From the NCBI RefSeq assembly GCF_014699075.1, contig NZ_JACXAB010000019.1, positions 1 to 64,000 of the forward strand: 64,000 nt of DNA, in the 5' to 3' direction. The notes under the pieces are model-generated. The model saw only the letters and a program-made list of their open reading frames with translations, was not told the origin of the DNA and made no database searches. This document shows positions 34,902-46,681 of the stretch, one piece after another. Within the stretch, counting starts at the first letter, position 1, and the number at the start of each line of letters is the position of its first letter. Both the position numbers and the translations under genes were made by a program. This stretch comes from Microvirga sp. Lineage in GTDB: Bacteria > Pseudomonadota > Alphaproteobacteria > Rhizobiales > Beijerinckiaceae.

Positions 34902-35333
34902 TCAGTCGCGTGCCACGACATCGTCCGTCCCGGACGGCATCAGGTGCTCGACGGACACCCACTCCGTGCAAGCCCGCAGAATCGGCGCGAGATAGGCGCG
35001 GTTGCCCTCGATCTCGACCACGCGGCAGGGATAGGCCCTGCGGTCCCCGGGAGGACGGTAGATCACGGTGGCTCCCGGTCGGATGTCATCGTTGGCGAGG
35101 GAAACCGGCGCGCTGATTGTCGGCAGACTTGCAGGCTTCTCGTTGTCCTGGGCTACGCTCGCCTGTCGGGCCGCGCGGTGGCGCTCCAGCGCTTCGATCG
35201 CGACCCTGGCGCGGTCACGGTAGCGATCGCAGACGACCCTCATCAGGGTTCCCCTCTCCCTGCCCGGATACCAGGTGACGCCCCCGATCTTGGCCAGTTC
35301 TTCCGCAACGACCTCAATCTCTTCCTCTGTCAT
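34902..35333 (-). CDS. Hypothetical protein (143 aa)
   Basis: From the Met at 35333 the protein reads MTEEEIEVVAEELAKIGGVTW. A short helical N-terminal part (about residues 1-50, with a basic RVVCDRYRDRARVAIEALERHR helix) is joined by a polar linker to a beta-rich domain from about residue 90 (GATVIYRPPGDRRAYPCRVVEIEGNRAYL). The second part resembles an SH3-like barrel, by eye only. In-frame Met codons at 35357 and 35483 are other possible starts. No family recognised; no ribosome binding site decides the start. Confidence 0.55.
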   Translation of the reverse strand: MTEEEIEVVAEELAKIGGVTWYPGRERGTLMRVVCDRYRDRARVAIEALERHRAARQASVAQDNEKPASLPTISAPVSLANDDIRPGATVIYRPPGDRRAYPCRVVEIEGNRAYLAPILRACTEWVSVEHLMPSGTDDVVARD

Positions 35334-35493
35334 TGGCTTACAATCCCGCGTGAGCATGTGTGATGTGCTCAGGTCTTGTGATGGCACTCGTGTGACCTGT
35401 TCATCGAGTGCATTAGCCCCCAGCAGAATTCTTTTGTTATTCAAATCCGGTGCCTCGCATCGGGATGCACCGAACGGATTCAAGCCGATCGGA

Positions 35494-35778
35494 TCAGGCC
35501 CTCAGATCCATCATGCGCTTCTGCAGGATGGCAAGCTGCTGAATGTACGGTTCGCGGCGTTCTCGATGCCGGTTCTTGAGCTTCTCGAGAGCACGATCCT
35601 TGATGGTGGCGTCGGGTGACGTGCTGCTGAGTTTCTCGCGCTCCTGTTCGTAGTCGAAGTCCAGATCGGCCAGGGTCGCCAGGAGAGACTGCAGCAAAGG
35701 TTGATATGCGGGTGAGTAAATTCTCGGGTGGAGAGCCCTGTTATTAAATTCATCTTTGCGAAACTTAGTATCGTTCAT
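35494..35778 (-). CDS. Hypothetical helical protein (94 aa)
   Basis: From the ATG at 35778, preceded by GAGGAAG, the protein is charged and strongly helical (LLQSLLATLADLDFDYEQEREKL, LEKLKNRHRERREPYIQQLAILQKRM), consistent with a coiled coil. The frame stays open upstream to 35976, overlapping the Crp/Fnr gene, and part of that extension also looks protein-like (DFFRAYVGYPTDEVTPAQYLQ). The longer form is therefore possible. Function unknown. It may be co-transcribed with the upstream regulator. Confidence 0.55.
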   Translation of the reverse strand: MNDTKFRKDEFNNRALHPRIYSPAYQPLLQSLLATLADLDFDYEQEREKLSSTSPDATIKDRALEKLKNRHRERREPYIQQLAILQKRMMDLRA

Positions 35779-35929
35779 CTTCTTCCTCGTATTAACTTGC
35801 GTTAATAAAGATTGAAGGTACTGAGCTGGAGTTACCTCGTCTGTTGGGTAGCCGACATAAGCTCGGAAGAAATCGTTTTCATTGAAAACTCTTGTGCTGG
35901 CCTGCACATCACAGACCATTCGGACGCTA

Positions 35930-36661
35930 TCAATCGCGTCTGAGCGCACCGGGCAGGAGCCTCTCGAAGCTCTCACAGATTGTGCGGTAGCATTCGCAGA
36001 CCGTCGCTTCGAGGCCTTGTCGATCCGTGATTCGGATCGTGCCCCTTCCCTGAACGATGAGGCCGGCTTTCTGAAGAGCGCTCGTGACGCTGCTGACCGT
36101 GGAGCGCTGAACGCCCAGCATCTCGGCTAGTGTTTCGTGGGTCAGGGGAAGCTCATCCCGGTCCGTGCGATCCCGCGTGGTCAGGATGGATCGGCAGCAT
36201 CGGGCTTCGACGCTGTGAACGGCATTGCAGGCTACAGTCTGCAGCGTCTGGGCCAAGAACGCCTCGGTGAAGCGGAACATGGCATGCCGCAGCTTGGGCC
36301 GCTCCGCCACGCCTTCGTTCAGCCGCTCCAGGGAAACGCGCGACGCCGTTCCAGGAATTTGAGTGATGTAGCGGCCGAACGACTGGCGTGTGACGAGCGC
36401 GCTGATGAATCCGAGGGCGCCTTCCCGGCCGAAGACGGCCATCTCGACGGATCCGCCGCTCCGAAGAACCGTCAGGAGAGAAACGATTGCGTCATGGGGG
36501 AAGTAGGTGTGCCTGATCGGCTCTCCTACTTCGAAGAGTACCTTGCCCCGCGGCAGATCGACGATTTCAAGGTGGGGCTCAAGCCAAGAAAAGTCTTCAA
36601 GCTCCAAAGCGGCGAGGAGCCGGTTTCTTCGGTGAGTGGCAGCCTTGGAACCATTCTTCAT
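35930..36661 (-). CDS. Crp/Fnr-family transcription regulator
   Basis: The 243-residue protein has an N-terminal cyclic-nucleotide-binding-like beta barrel (LEIVDLPRGKVLFEVGEPIRHTYFP). A long dimer helix and a C-terminal winged helix (LTHETLAEMLGVQRSTVSSVTSALQKAGLI) follow. The N-terminal Cys cluster of oxygen-sensing Fnr is absent, and the cAMP-binding RxxxxxE signature is not evident, so it belongs to the large group of Crp-like regulators with unknown signal common in Rhizobiales. Target genes cannot be inferred from its neighbours. Confidence 0.88.
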   Translation of the reverse strand: MKNGSKAATHRRNRLLAALELEDFSWLEPHLEIVDLPRGKVLFEVGEPIRHTYFPHDAIVSLLTVLRSGGSVEMAVFGREGALGFISALVTRQSFGRYITQIPGTASRVSLERLNEGVAERPKLRHAMFRFTEAFLAQTLQTVACNAVHSVEARCCRSILTTRDRTDRDELPLTHETLAEMLGVQRSTVSSVTSALQKAGLIVQGRGTIRITDRQGLEATVCECYRTICESFERLLPGALRRD

Positions 36662-37011
36662 GGCAAGGGATCACTGGGTTGAGCCGACTTCCAAAACGGA
36701 AATCAGCCATACTGCAATACTGTAATGGCACAACTAGCGGCTGAATAGCCAAGTCTCTCAGTATAAACACTCAAATGAGCGTTGTTATTCCATCACCTCT
36801 CAAAAAATCATTCTGAACATGATGTTCCACTCTCCCGGCCGATAACAGGCATCGGCCCAGCTCTGTGCCGCCAAGGTAAGGCTGATGCCTCCAAAGAGCT
36901 GGAAACAGCCGTTTGGGCGAGGCCGGACCGACATGCCCCTGCACCAGCTTCATAGGGCCATGCGCAGAGATGCGGTAAAACGGGTTTACCAGGCCCGAGG
37001 ATGGCTTCAGC
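36662..37011. other. Intergenic stretch upstream of the amidase gene
   Basis: This 350-base gap separates divergent genes. It is AT-richer around 36700-36800 (ACTGCAATACTGTAATGG, CAGTATAAACACTCA) and should hold the promoters of both the Crp-like regulator and the amidase gene. No operator, hairpin or small ORF is clear. Confidence 0.45.
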
Positions 37012-38475
37012 ATGGCTGCCGGTCGAATCCGCGAGCGGGAGAGTTTCGCATTGAGCACGCAATCGTCGGCACATCATTCCTCTCGGAATTCATCCGAGAA
37101 CCTCGCCGACTGGTCGGCTTCCCAGCTCCTTGAAGCCTATGCCCGCAAGTCGATATCGCCTGTGGATGCGACGAAGGCTGTCATCGCTCGCATCGAGGCT
37201 TACGAGCCGCGGCTTCAGGCTCTCTATGCCTTCGATCCCGAGGCGGCCCTGAGCGCCGCAACCGAGGCGGAGCAACGCTGGATGCGTGGTGAGGCGAGGG
37301 CGCTCGACGGTGTACCAGCAACGATCAAGGAAAACATCGCCACCAAGGGAACGCCGGTGCCGCTCGGCACCGCTGCACGCCCGCTCGTTCCTGCCGCTGA
37401 CGATGCACCGTCGGCGGCACGGCTGCGCGAGGATGGCGTGGTCATTCTCGCCAAGACCACCATGCCGGATTACGGCATGCTCTCCTCGGGCCTCTCCAGC
37501 TTCCATCCGCTCACACGCAATCCGTGGGACCTGTCGAAGAATCCCGGCGGCAGCTCGGCAGGAGCAGGCGCTGCGGCTGCCGCGGGCTATGGGCCGTTCC
37601 ACATCGGCACCGATATCGGCGGCTCGATCCGCCTGCCTGCGTCGTGGTGTGGAGTCTTCGGTCTGAAGCCGAGCTTCGGCCGCATCCCCATTGACCCCAC
37701 CTATTATGGCCGTGTGGCCGGGCCCATGACCCGCACGGTGCGCGATGCCGCTCTCATGATGACGAGCCTGACGCGTCCGGATGTGCGCGACGCCATGAGC
37801 CTGCCGTACCAGGATCTGCCCTGGCTCGATCTCGGGATCGACCTCAAGGGCCTGAGGATTGGCGTGATGATGCAGGCGGGCATCGGCATGCCGCTCGACC
37901 CGGAGATCCGCGCTGCGGTCGAGCGGGCCACGCAGCTCTTTTCCGATGCCGGTGCCATCATCGAGGAGGCGCCCGCCTTCATCACTCGCGAGATGCTCGA
38001 CGGTCTCGACGATTTCTGGCGCCAGCGCGCTTGGACCGACATGGCTCCTTTAAGCGAGGAAGAGCGTGGAAAGATCCTGCCCTACATCCGGCAATGGGCC
38101 GAGGGAGGCAAGAGCCTGACAGGCTCGCAAGTCTATAGCGGGATGAACCAGATGATGATGATGCGCCACGCGGCAGTGGCCGCCACGCAAAGCTTCGACT
38201 TCGTGATCTCGCCCGTGGCGCCCTGCGTGGCCTATCCGGCGGAACTGGCGTCGCCGATCCACAATCCGGAGGAGCCCTTCGAGCATATCGGCTACACGGT
38301 CGCCTTCAACATGTCGGACCAGCCGGCATCCTCCGTGAACGCCGGCTATACGAAGGCGGGCCTGCCCATCGGCCTCCAGATCATCGGCCGCCGCTTCGAC
38401 GATGTGGGGGTGCTCCGGCTTTCCCAAGCCTGGGAGGATATGTGCCCGGAGAAGCGGCCCTGGCCGAAGCTTTAG
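37012..38475 (+). CDS. Amidase signature family enzyme
   Basis: The 487-residue hydrolase has the Ser-cis-Ser-Lys triad of the family visible: Lys in PATIKENIA, Ser in NPGGSSAGAGAA, and the nucleophile Ser in GTDIGGSIRLPA. The rest (GVFGLKPSFGRIP, AGPMTRTVRDAALMM) is typical. These enzymes hydrolyse amides, from short aliphatic amides to carbamoyl groups, and GatA is a relative. The lone gene without gatB/gatC argues for a catabolic amidase. About 25 N-terminal residues look like an added polar segment, and a later start is possible. Confidence 0.88.
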   Translation: MAAGRIRERESFALSTQSSAHHSSRNSSENLADWSASQLLEAYARKSISPVDATKAVIARIEAYEPRLQALYAFDPEAALSAATEAEQRWMRGEARALDGVPATIKENIATKGTPVPLGTAARPLVPAADDAPSAARLREDGVVILAKTTMPDYGMLSSGLSSFHPLTRNPWDLSKNPGGSSAGAGAAAAAGYGPFHIGTDIGGSIRLPASWCGVFGLKPSFGRIPIDPTYYGRVAGPMTRTVRDAALMMTSLTRPDVRDAMSLPYQDLPWLDLGIDLKGLRIGVMMQAGIGMPLDPEIRAAVERATQLFSDAGAIIEEAPAFITREMLDGLDDFWRQRAWTDMAPLSEEERGKILPYIRQWAEGGKSLTGSQVYSGMNQMMMMRHAAVAATQSFDFVISPVAPCVAYPAELASPIHNPEEPFEHIGYTVAFNMSDQPASSVNAGYTKAGLPIGLQIIGRRFDDVGVLRLSQAWEDMCPEKRPWPKL

Positions 38476-38496
38476 GTAAGCCGCTGACATTCACCA

Positions 38497-38587
38497 CGTC
38501 ATGGCCGGGCTTGTCCCTGCCATCCCGATTCTGTGGGGCGCAGCGCTTTTCAAATCGGGATCACCGGCACAAGGCCGGTGATGACGA
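38497..38587. repeat. Palindromic intergenic repeat, CGTCATGGCCGGGC type (copy 1)
   Basis: It starts CGTCATGGCCGGGCTTGTCC and ends ATCACCGGCACAAGGCCGGTGATGACG, with a central ATCCCGATT/AATCGGGAT dyad. The same start and layout recur at 47688-47772. It lies between two co-oriented genes. Confidence 0.8.
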
Positions 38588-38666
38588 GCGTGTGTCACTA
38601 TTGGAGCGACATCGCGGATCACGCAGCCGGGTTCCCCGGCTCGGCTCCTCCTGATAAACAGCCGCC

Positions 38667-39419
38667 ATGACGTACAAGGTTGCCGCTCTCTATCAGTTCG
38701 TTCCGCTGCCCGACTTCCGGGAACTCAAGGACCCGCTTCATGCGCTCTGCCTCGACCTCGGGATCAAGGGCACGCTCCTGCTCGCCCATGAAGGGATCAA
38801 CGGCACCGTGGCCGGCACGGGGGAGGGCATCGATTCGCTCATGACCGAATTGCGGGCAGGGGCGCTGTTCGGCAGCCGCCTCGACAACTTGGAGCTGAAG
38901 TTCTCCGCCGCGTCCGAAATGCCGTTCAAGCGCATGAAGGTGCGCCTGAAGAAGGAGATCGTGACCCTGGGCGATCCGCAGATCGATCCCCTGCGCCGGG
39001 TCGGCACCTATGTGTCGCCGGCCGAGTGGAACCGGCTCCTGGAGGAGCCCGGCATCGTGCTTCTCGATACCCGCAACGGCTTCGAGGTCGAGATGGGCAC
39101 CTTCGAGGGCGCGGTCGATCCCCGGATCAAGCGCTTCAGCGAGTTCAAGGATTTCGTGAAGAACGAGCTCGACCCGGCCAAGCACAGGAAGGTCGCCATG
39201 TTCTGCACCGGCGGCATCCGCTGCGAGAAGGCCAGCGCCTATATGCTGAACCAGGGCTTCGAGGAGGTCTTCCACCTGAAGGGCGGCATCCTCAAATACC
39301 TGGAGGACACGCCGGAAGCCGAGAGCCGGTGGAAGGGCGAGTGCTTCGTGTTCGACGAGCGTGTGGCCCTGGGCCATGGCTTGGTGGAGGCAGGGGAGTC
39401 GAATGATGACCGATCCTGA
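38667..39419 (+). CDS. trhO: tRNA uridine(34) hydroxylase, rhodanese-like
   Basis: The 250-residue protein of the TrhO (YceA) family catalyses oxygen-dependent hydroxylation of uridine 34 in certain tRNAs, towards 5-methoxyuridine-type modifications. The N-terminal domain ([27 protein letters not shown]) is followed by a rhodanese domain with the active loop [15 protein letters not shown], which contains the catalytic Cys, and a C-terminal part shorter than in E. coli. It overlaps the slyX start by 14 bases, so the two are an operon. Confidence 0.9.
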   Translation: MTYKVAALYQFVPLPDFRELKDPLHALCLDLGIKGTLLLAHEGINGTVAGTGEGIDSLMTELRAGALFGSRLDNLELKFSAASEMPFKRMKVRLKKEIVTLGDPQIDPLRRVGTYVSPAEWNRLLEEPGIVLLDTRNGFEVEMGTFEGAVDPRIKRFSEFKDFVKNELDPAKHRKVAMFCTGGIRCEKASAYMLNQGFEEVFHLKGGILKYLEDTPEAESRWKGECFVFDERVALGHGLVEAGESNDDRS

Positions 39420-39624
39420 TGCCGCCAATGCCCGGATCGAGGCCCTGGAGGTGCGCGTCGCCTACCAGGATCAGGTGATCGAAGACCTGAACCAGACGGT
39501 CATTGCCCAATGGAAGCAGATCGATGCCCTCAGGCGCCAGCTCAACGAGGTGCTGGACAGGGTTGAGGAGGTCGAGGACAGCACCGGGCCCCGCTCGCCC
39601 GAGCCTCCGCCGCCGCATTACTAA
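39406..39624 (+). CDS. slyX: SlyX-family protein
   Basis: This short 72-residue protein is a single coiled coil ([39 protein letters not shown]) ending in a Pro-rich tail ([11 protein letters not shown]), the classic SlyX layout. Its function is unknown. GGGGAG precedes two adjacent ATGs at 39403 and 39406; the second has better spacing. It overlaps the end of trhO. Confidence 0.88.
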   Translation: MTDPDAANARIEALEVRVAYQDQVIEDLNQTVIAQWKQIDALRRQLNEVLDRVEEVEDSTGPRSPEPPPPHY

Positions 39625-39662
39625 AGCCGAGGCCTTCTAAGGTTCATACTTAGTTTTCCACT

Positions 39663-39804
39663 GTCATTCCGGGGCCGCGTAGCGGAGCCCGGAATCCATA
39701 AACACGACGCTGATCAAGAGTGCTGCGGCTCTCATAAAGTCCTATTCTGCCCTGTTAGCGGTTGTGGATTCCGGGCTCTCCCTTTGCTCGCCCCGGAATG
39801 ACAG
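39663..39804. repeat. Palindromic intergenic repeat, GTCATTCCGGGG/CCCCGGAATGACAG type (copy 1)
   Basis: Outer arms GTCATTCCGGGGCC and GCCCCGGAATGACAG flank inner arms GAGCCCGGAATCCATAA and TGTGGATTCCGGGCTC. The core CTGTTAGCGGTTGTGGATT matches the core of 49782-49950 closely. It sits upstream of the groESL regulatory region. Confidence 0.85.
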
Positions 39805-39814
39805 CGAGACCGGT

Positions 39815-39841
39815 TTGGCACTCGGTTCCCATAAGTGCCAA
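39815..39841 (+). promoter_or_regulatory. CIRCE element (HrcA operator) of groESL
   Basis: TTGGCACTC, nine spacer bases, and AAGTGCCAA form the 9-9-9 inverted repeat of CIRCE with one mismatch. HrcA binding here represses groESL under normal temperature. It lies about 118 bases before the groES ATG. A CTTGAA further on (about 39860) could be an RpoH-type -35, but no matching -10 is clear. Confidence 0.85.
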
Positions 39842-39958
39842 AAAATTTTCATGACCCCTCTTGAACGGTGACGTTCTTTCAACCAAATCATCGACCGCGG
39901 AGGCCCGAACGGCTCCGCTTGAGGCAGTTAATAGACTGATATCATTGGAGGAAGCTTC

Positions 39959-40273
39959 ATGAAGTTCCGTCCTTTGCATGACCGGATTGTGGTCCGCCGC
40001 ATCGAGGCCGAACAGAAGTCCGCGGGTGGGATCATCATCCCCGACACCGCCAAGGAAAAGCCCCAGCAGGGCGAGGTGATCGCCGTCGGACCCGGCGCCC
40101 GTAACGAGCAGGGCCAGCTCGTGCCCCTCGACGTTCAGGTCGGCGACACGGTGCTGTTCGGCAAATGGTCCGGCACCGAGGTCAAGATCGATGGCCAGGA
40201 TCTCCTGATCATGAAGGAGAGCGACATCATGGGCGTGCTGGAGCAGTCCGCCGTCCAGAAGAAGGCCGCCTAA
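39959..40273 (+). CDS. groES: Co-chaperonin GroES
   Basis: The 104-residue cytoplasmic lid subunit forms the seven-membered cap on Gro[37 protein letters not shown] includes the mobile loop that docks to GroEL. The rest ([45 protein letters not shown]) is typical. The GGAGG site lies seven bases before the ATG. It is followed by groEL after 55 bases and is controlled by the upstream CIRCE element. Confidence 0.97.
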   Translation: MKFRPLHDRIVVRRIEAEQKSAGGIIIPDTAKEKPQQGEVIAVGPGARNEQGQLVPLDVQVGDTVLFGKWSGTEVKIDGQDLLIMKESDIMGVLEQSAVQKKAA

Positions 40274-40322
40274 GGCCAAATCCATAATCAGAGTCACACA
40301 TCGTTACGTCTCACAGGAGTGA

Positions 40323-41954
<1,632 letters not shown>

Positions 41955-41980
41955 GCCTCAGCACCGATCCCAACAATGGG

Positions 41981-42010
41981 CGGCGCTGCGTGAGCAGCGC
42001 CGTTTTCTTT
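41981..42010 (+). terminator. groESL terminator
   Basis: CGGCGCTGC pairs with GCAGCGCCG around a short loop and runs into TTTTCTTT, 26 bases after the groEL stop. Confidence 0.9.
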
Positions 42011-42056
42011 GCGCGCAGGATCTGCCAAAAAGTGTGCTCACTTCGCAGAGGACATC

Positions 42057-43106
42057 ATGGCGGATCGCTGGTGGCAGAGACCTCTCGTCAAACCGCAGGC
42101 CCTTCGGCCGGGTGATCGCGTTGCCATCGTCTCGACGAGCTGGGGCGGCCCGGCGGTTTTCCCGCATCGCTACGAGGCCGGCAAACGCTATCTGGCGGAT
42201 GCGCTCAGACTCGTGCCCGTCGAGATGCCTCACGTTTTGCGCGAAGTGGATTGGCTCGACCGGAATCCCAAGGCACGCGCCGAGGACATCAACGCGGCTT
42301 TTGCTGATCCCTCCATCAAAGGCGTCATTGCCAGCATCGGCGGCGACGATGCCATCCGGCTGATCCCGCATGTCGATCTCGATGTGATCGCGCGCAATCC
42401 GAAGGTGTTTCTCGGCTATTCGGACCCGACAGTCCTGCATTTCGGCTGCCTTAAGGCTGGTCTCTGCTCCTTCTACGGCCCAATGATCATGTCAGGCTTT
42501 GCCGAGAATGGCGGCATGCACGCTTACGCGGAAACCTCCGTGCGCAAGGCTGTCTTCCAAACGACACCCATCGGCGAGATCGAGGCGAACAGCCAGGGAT
42601 GGACGGTCGAGCACCTGCCCTGGAAGGATCCTGAGAACCAGAACAAACGTCGCAAGCTGACACCCTCGACCGGTCCCCGAATCCTGCAGGGAGAGGGCAC
42701 CGTCCGGGGACACTTGATCGGCGGCTGCGCCGAAGTGCTGGAGATGCTCAAAGGCTCGGACTGGTGGCCTCCATTGGCGTATTGGGACGGCGCGATCCTG
42801 TTCTACGAAACCTCCGAGGAGGCGCCGGCGGCCACACAGGTGCTCCGCTGGCTGCGCAACTTCGCAGCGCAGGGCATCCTGCACCGCCTGTCCGGCATCG
42901 TTCTCGGGCGGCCCGGAGGGCAGACCGATGAAGCGTATCGGCAGGAACAGGAACGGACGGTCCTGCGCGCGCTCGACGAGGCTGGCCTCCATCATCTGCC
43001 GGTTCTGGCGGAACTCGATTTCGGCCACACCGACCCGATCGCGACGCTGCCCTACGGAGCCATGGCCGAGATCGATTGCTCACGCTCGCGACTGTCGATC
43101 CTTTAG
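42057..43106 (+). CDS. S66-family peptidase (LD-carboxypeptidase/MccF-like)
   Basis: The 349-residue serine peptidase has its nucleophile Ser122 in FLGYSDPT, with an acidic residue and a late His in ELDFGHTDPIATLPYG completing the Ser-Glu-His set. The N-terminal part (LRPGDRVAIVSTSWGG) and the SIGGDDAIRLIPHVD segment are typical. S66 enzymes cut the tetrapeptide of murein recycling (LdcA) or cleave peptide-nucleotide antibiotics (MccF). There is no signal peptide, so it is cytoplasmic. Length and sequence style look nearer the MccF side. AGAGGA lies before the ATG at 42057. Confidence 0.85.
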   Translation: MADRWWQRPLVKPQALRPGDRVAIVSTSWGGPAVFPHRYEAGKRYLADALRLVPVEMPHVLREVDWLDRNPKARAEDINAAFADPSIKGVIASIGGDDAIRLIPHVDLDVIARNPKVFLGYSDPTVLHFGCLKAGLCSFYGPMIMSGFAENGGMHAYAETSVRKAVFQTTPIGEIEANSQGWTVEHLPWKDPENQNKRRKLTPSTGPRILQGEGTVRGHLIGGCAEVLEMLKGSDWWPPLAYWDGAILFYETSEEAPAATQVLRWLRNFAAQGILHRLSGIVLGRPGGQTDEAYRQEQERTVLRALDEAGLHHLPVLAELDFGHTDPIATLPYGAMAEIDCSRSRLSIL

Positions 43107-44526
<1,420 letters not shown>

Positions 44527-44550
44527 TCCCTGATCCGTCAAGCCAGCGGA

Positions 44551-44579
44551 AACCCGGCGTCCCAGACGCCGGGTTTTTA
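44551..44579 (+). terminator. Terminator of the TRAP binding-protein gene
   Basis: AACCCGGCGT pairs perfectly with ACGCCGGGTT around CCCAG, followed by TTTT. It lies 25 bases after the stop codon. Confidence 0.9.
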
Positions 44580-44693
44580 CTTGCAGGGCTGGTGTGCCCC
44601 GAGCGGGAGGCTCGGCGGGTTGTATCCGAGGCCAAGAATGATGATCTCATGATCACCCTTGTTCGGCCTTGAACCGCACCAGAAAGATTGTCC

Positions 44694-45692
44694 ATGCCTC
44701 CTTTCTCCGTTCTCGATCTCGCGCATATCCCCGAAGGCTTCACGGCCTCCGATGCCCTGCGCAACTCTCTCGACCTGGCGCAGCACACCGAGAAGTGGGG
44801 CTACACCCGTTTCTGGCTCGCCGAGCACCACAACATGGTGGGCATCGCGAGTGCGGCGACGAGCGTGGCAATCGGCCATGTGGCCGGCGGCACCAGGACG
44901 ATCCGCGTGGGTGCTGGCGGCATCATGCTGCCGAACCATTCGCCCCTGGTGATCGCCGAGCAGTTCGGCACCCTCGATGCGCTTTACCCAGGCCGCATCG
45001 ATCTCGGCGTCGGTCGCGCGCCTGGCACCGACCAGCGCACGCTCCGGGCCCTGCGCCGGGATCCGACCGCCGCCGATACCTTCCCGCAGGACGTGCTCGA
45101 ATTGCAGGCGCTGCTCGGGCCCGTGCAGCCCGATCAGGTGATTCAGGCCGTGCCGGGGGCAGGCTCCAACGTGCCGATCTGGATTCTGGGCTCCAGCCTG
45201 TTCGGCGCGCAGTTGGCTGCCATGCTGGGGCTGCCTTACGCTTTTGCATCCCATTTCGCTCCGGGTGCCCTGATCCAGGCGCTGCAGGTCTACCGCGAGC
45301 GCTTCCAGCCGTCCGCCCAGCTCGACCGTCCCTACGCCATGGTGGGCGTCAATGTGATCGCCGCCGAGACGGACGAGGAGGCGAAGCGTCTCTTCACCTC
45401 AGCACAGCAGGCCTTCACCAACATGTTCCGCGGCACACGCGGCAAGCTTCAGCCGCCGATCGACGATATCGAGAGCTACTGGACGCCGCATGAAAAAGCG
45501 CAGGCCATGAGTATGCTCTCCTGCTCCTTCGTCGGTTCCGCGAAGACCGTGCGGGAAGGACTGGAGGGTTTCATCGCCGAGACCGACGCGGACGAACTCA
45601 TCGTCGCCTCGGCAATCTACGATCACGGCAAGCGGTTGCGTTCTTACGAGATTTTGGCTGACCTGCAGAAGGCAACGAGCAATGCGGCTTGA
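44694..45692 (+). CDS. Luciferase-like flavin-dependent monooxygenase (LLM class)
   Basis: The 332-residue TIM-barrel enzyme uses FMNH2 supplied by a partner reductase. It starts [28 protein letters not shown], with [56 protein letters not shown] and [11 protein letters not shown], the pattern of the MsnO8/YhbW-type group. The substrate is unknown in most members. The ATG at 44694 is preferred over an upstream TTG. It ends near a repeat and is convergent with the ABC permease genes. Confidence 0.88.
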   Translation: MPPFSVLDLAHIPEGFTASDALRNSLDLAQHTEKWGYTRFWLAEHHNMVGIASAATSVAIGHVAGGTRTIRVGAGGIMLPNHSPLVIAEQFGTLDALYPGRIDLGVGRAPGTDQRTLRALRRDPTAADTFPQDVLELQALLGPVQPDQVIQAVPGAGSNVPIWILGSSLFGAQLAAMLGLPYAFASHFAPGALIQALQVYRERFQPSAQLDRPYAMVGVNVIAAETDEEAKRLFTSAQQAFTNMFRGTRGKLQPPIDDIESYWTPHEKAQAMSMLSCSFVGSAKTVREGLEGFIAETDADELIVASAIYDHGKRLRSYEILADLQKATSNAA

Positions 45693-45714
45693 GAGCGCTC
45701 ACCAATACTCCACC

Positions 45715-45813
45715 CTCATCCTGAGGAGGTCGCGAAGCGGCCGTCTCGAAGGATCATCCAGTGCTCTCTTGAAGCTCCTTCGAGACGCAGACGCGTCTGC
45801 TCCTCAGGATGAG
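45715..45813. repeat. Palindromic intergenic repeat, CTCATCCTGAGGA type (copy 2)
   Basis: It has the same design as 9900-10006: outer arms CTCATCCTGAGGAG and CTCCTCAGGATGAG, inner arms CGTCTCGAAGGA and TCCTTCGAGACG. It lies between convergent genes. Confidence 0.87.
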
Positions 45814-45838
45814 GTCGAGAATGGGTTTGCCGAGGCGC

Positions 45839-46681
45839 TTAAGCCGTAGCGCCTCTTCCCTTCAGCGTCGGATCGAGCGCGTCGCGCAAGCCATCACCGA
45901 GAAGGTTCAGGCCGAGCACCGAAAGGGCGATGGCGATGCCCGGCGCGATGGCAAGGTGCGGCGCCTGCGAGAGGTAGGTCTGCGCATCGCTGAGCATGCG
46001 GCCCCAGCTCGGGTTCGGCGGGCGCACGCCCAAGCCCAGGTAGCTCAGGCCTGCTTCGGTGAGGATCGCGAGAGCGAGCTGGATCGTGACCTGCACGATC
46101 AATGCACCCGCAATGTTGGGCATCACGTCTTCCCAGGTGATGCGCAGCGGATGCTTGCCGATGGCGCGCGCCGCTGCGATGTAGTCGAGCGTCCAGACCT
46201 GAAGGGCAACGCCGCGCGTGACGCGGGCGAAGACGGGGATGTTGAACACCGCGATCGCCAGAATGGCCGCAAGCGGCCCGGAGCCTAGGAGTGCGCCGAT
46301 CATGATGGCGGAGAGCACGGCCGGGAAGGCAAACACCACGTCGGACACGCGCATGGCGATCTCGTCCGCCAAGCCCTTCCAAGCGGCTGCCGCACAGCCG
46401 ATGGCGGTGCCGATGGCTGCCCCCAGCAGAACCGCCGGCCAGGCGATGGCAAGCGAGTTCCACGCCCCAACCATGAGCAGCGAAGCGACATCGCGGCCGA
46501 AATGATCCGTGCCGAGGATGCCGACCTCGCCGGGGCCTTTCAGGCGCATGGCAACACGCACGCGGGTCGGCACTTCTGGTGTCCAGACGAGCGACAGGAG
46601 AGCCGTGGCGATGAGCAGCACTGTCAGAATGCCGCCGACCACAAGCGCGGAATTCAGCGGAATGCGCGCTCGCTTCGTCAT
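45839..46681 (-). CDS. ABC transporter permease, DppC-like
   Basis: This 280-residue inner-membrane permease of the peptide/opine/nickel family has an N-terminal helix (ALVVGGILTVLLIATALL), a periplasmic GTDHFGRDVASLL (typical of DppC), and five further helices. The cytoplasmic EAA-type loop AARAIGKHPLRITWEDVMPNI contacts the ATPase. Its ATG overlaps the stop of the DppB-like gene by four bases, so they are translated together. It is the last gene of the minus-strand transport cluster. Confidence 0.92.
   Translation of the reverse strand: MTKRARIPLNSALVVGGILTVLLIATALLSLVWTPEVPTRVRVAMRLKGPGEVGILGTDHFGRDVASLLMVGAWNSLAIAWPAVLLGAAIGTAIGCAAAAWKGLADEIAMRVSDVVFAFPAVLSAIMIGALLGSGPLAAILAIAVFNIPVFARVTRGVALQVWTLDYIAAARAIGKHPLRITWEDVMPNIAGALIVQVTIQLALAILTEAGLSYLGLGVRPPNPSWGRMLSDAQTYLSQAPHLAIAPGIAIALSVLGLNLLGDGLRDALDPTLKGRGATA

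Noticed and set aside
44669..45493. 274-codon frame overlapping the luciferase-like gene on the same strand
   Set aside because: Arg/Ala-rich alternate frame; the other frame has all family motifs. Unlike the methyltransferase case, nothing in it resembles a known protein.
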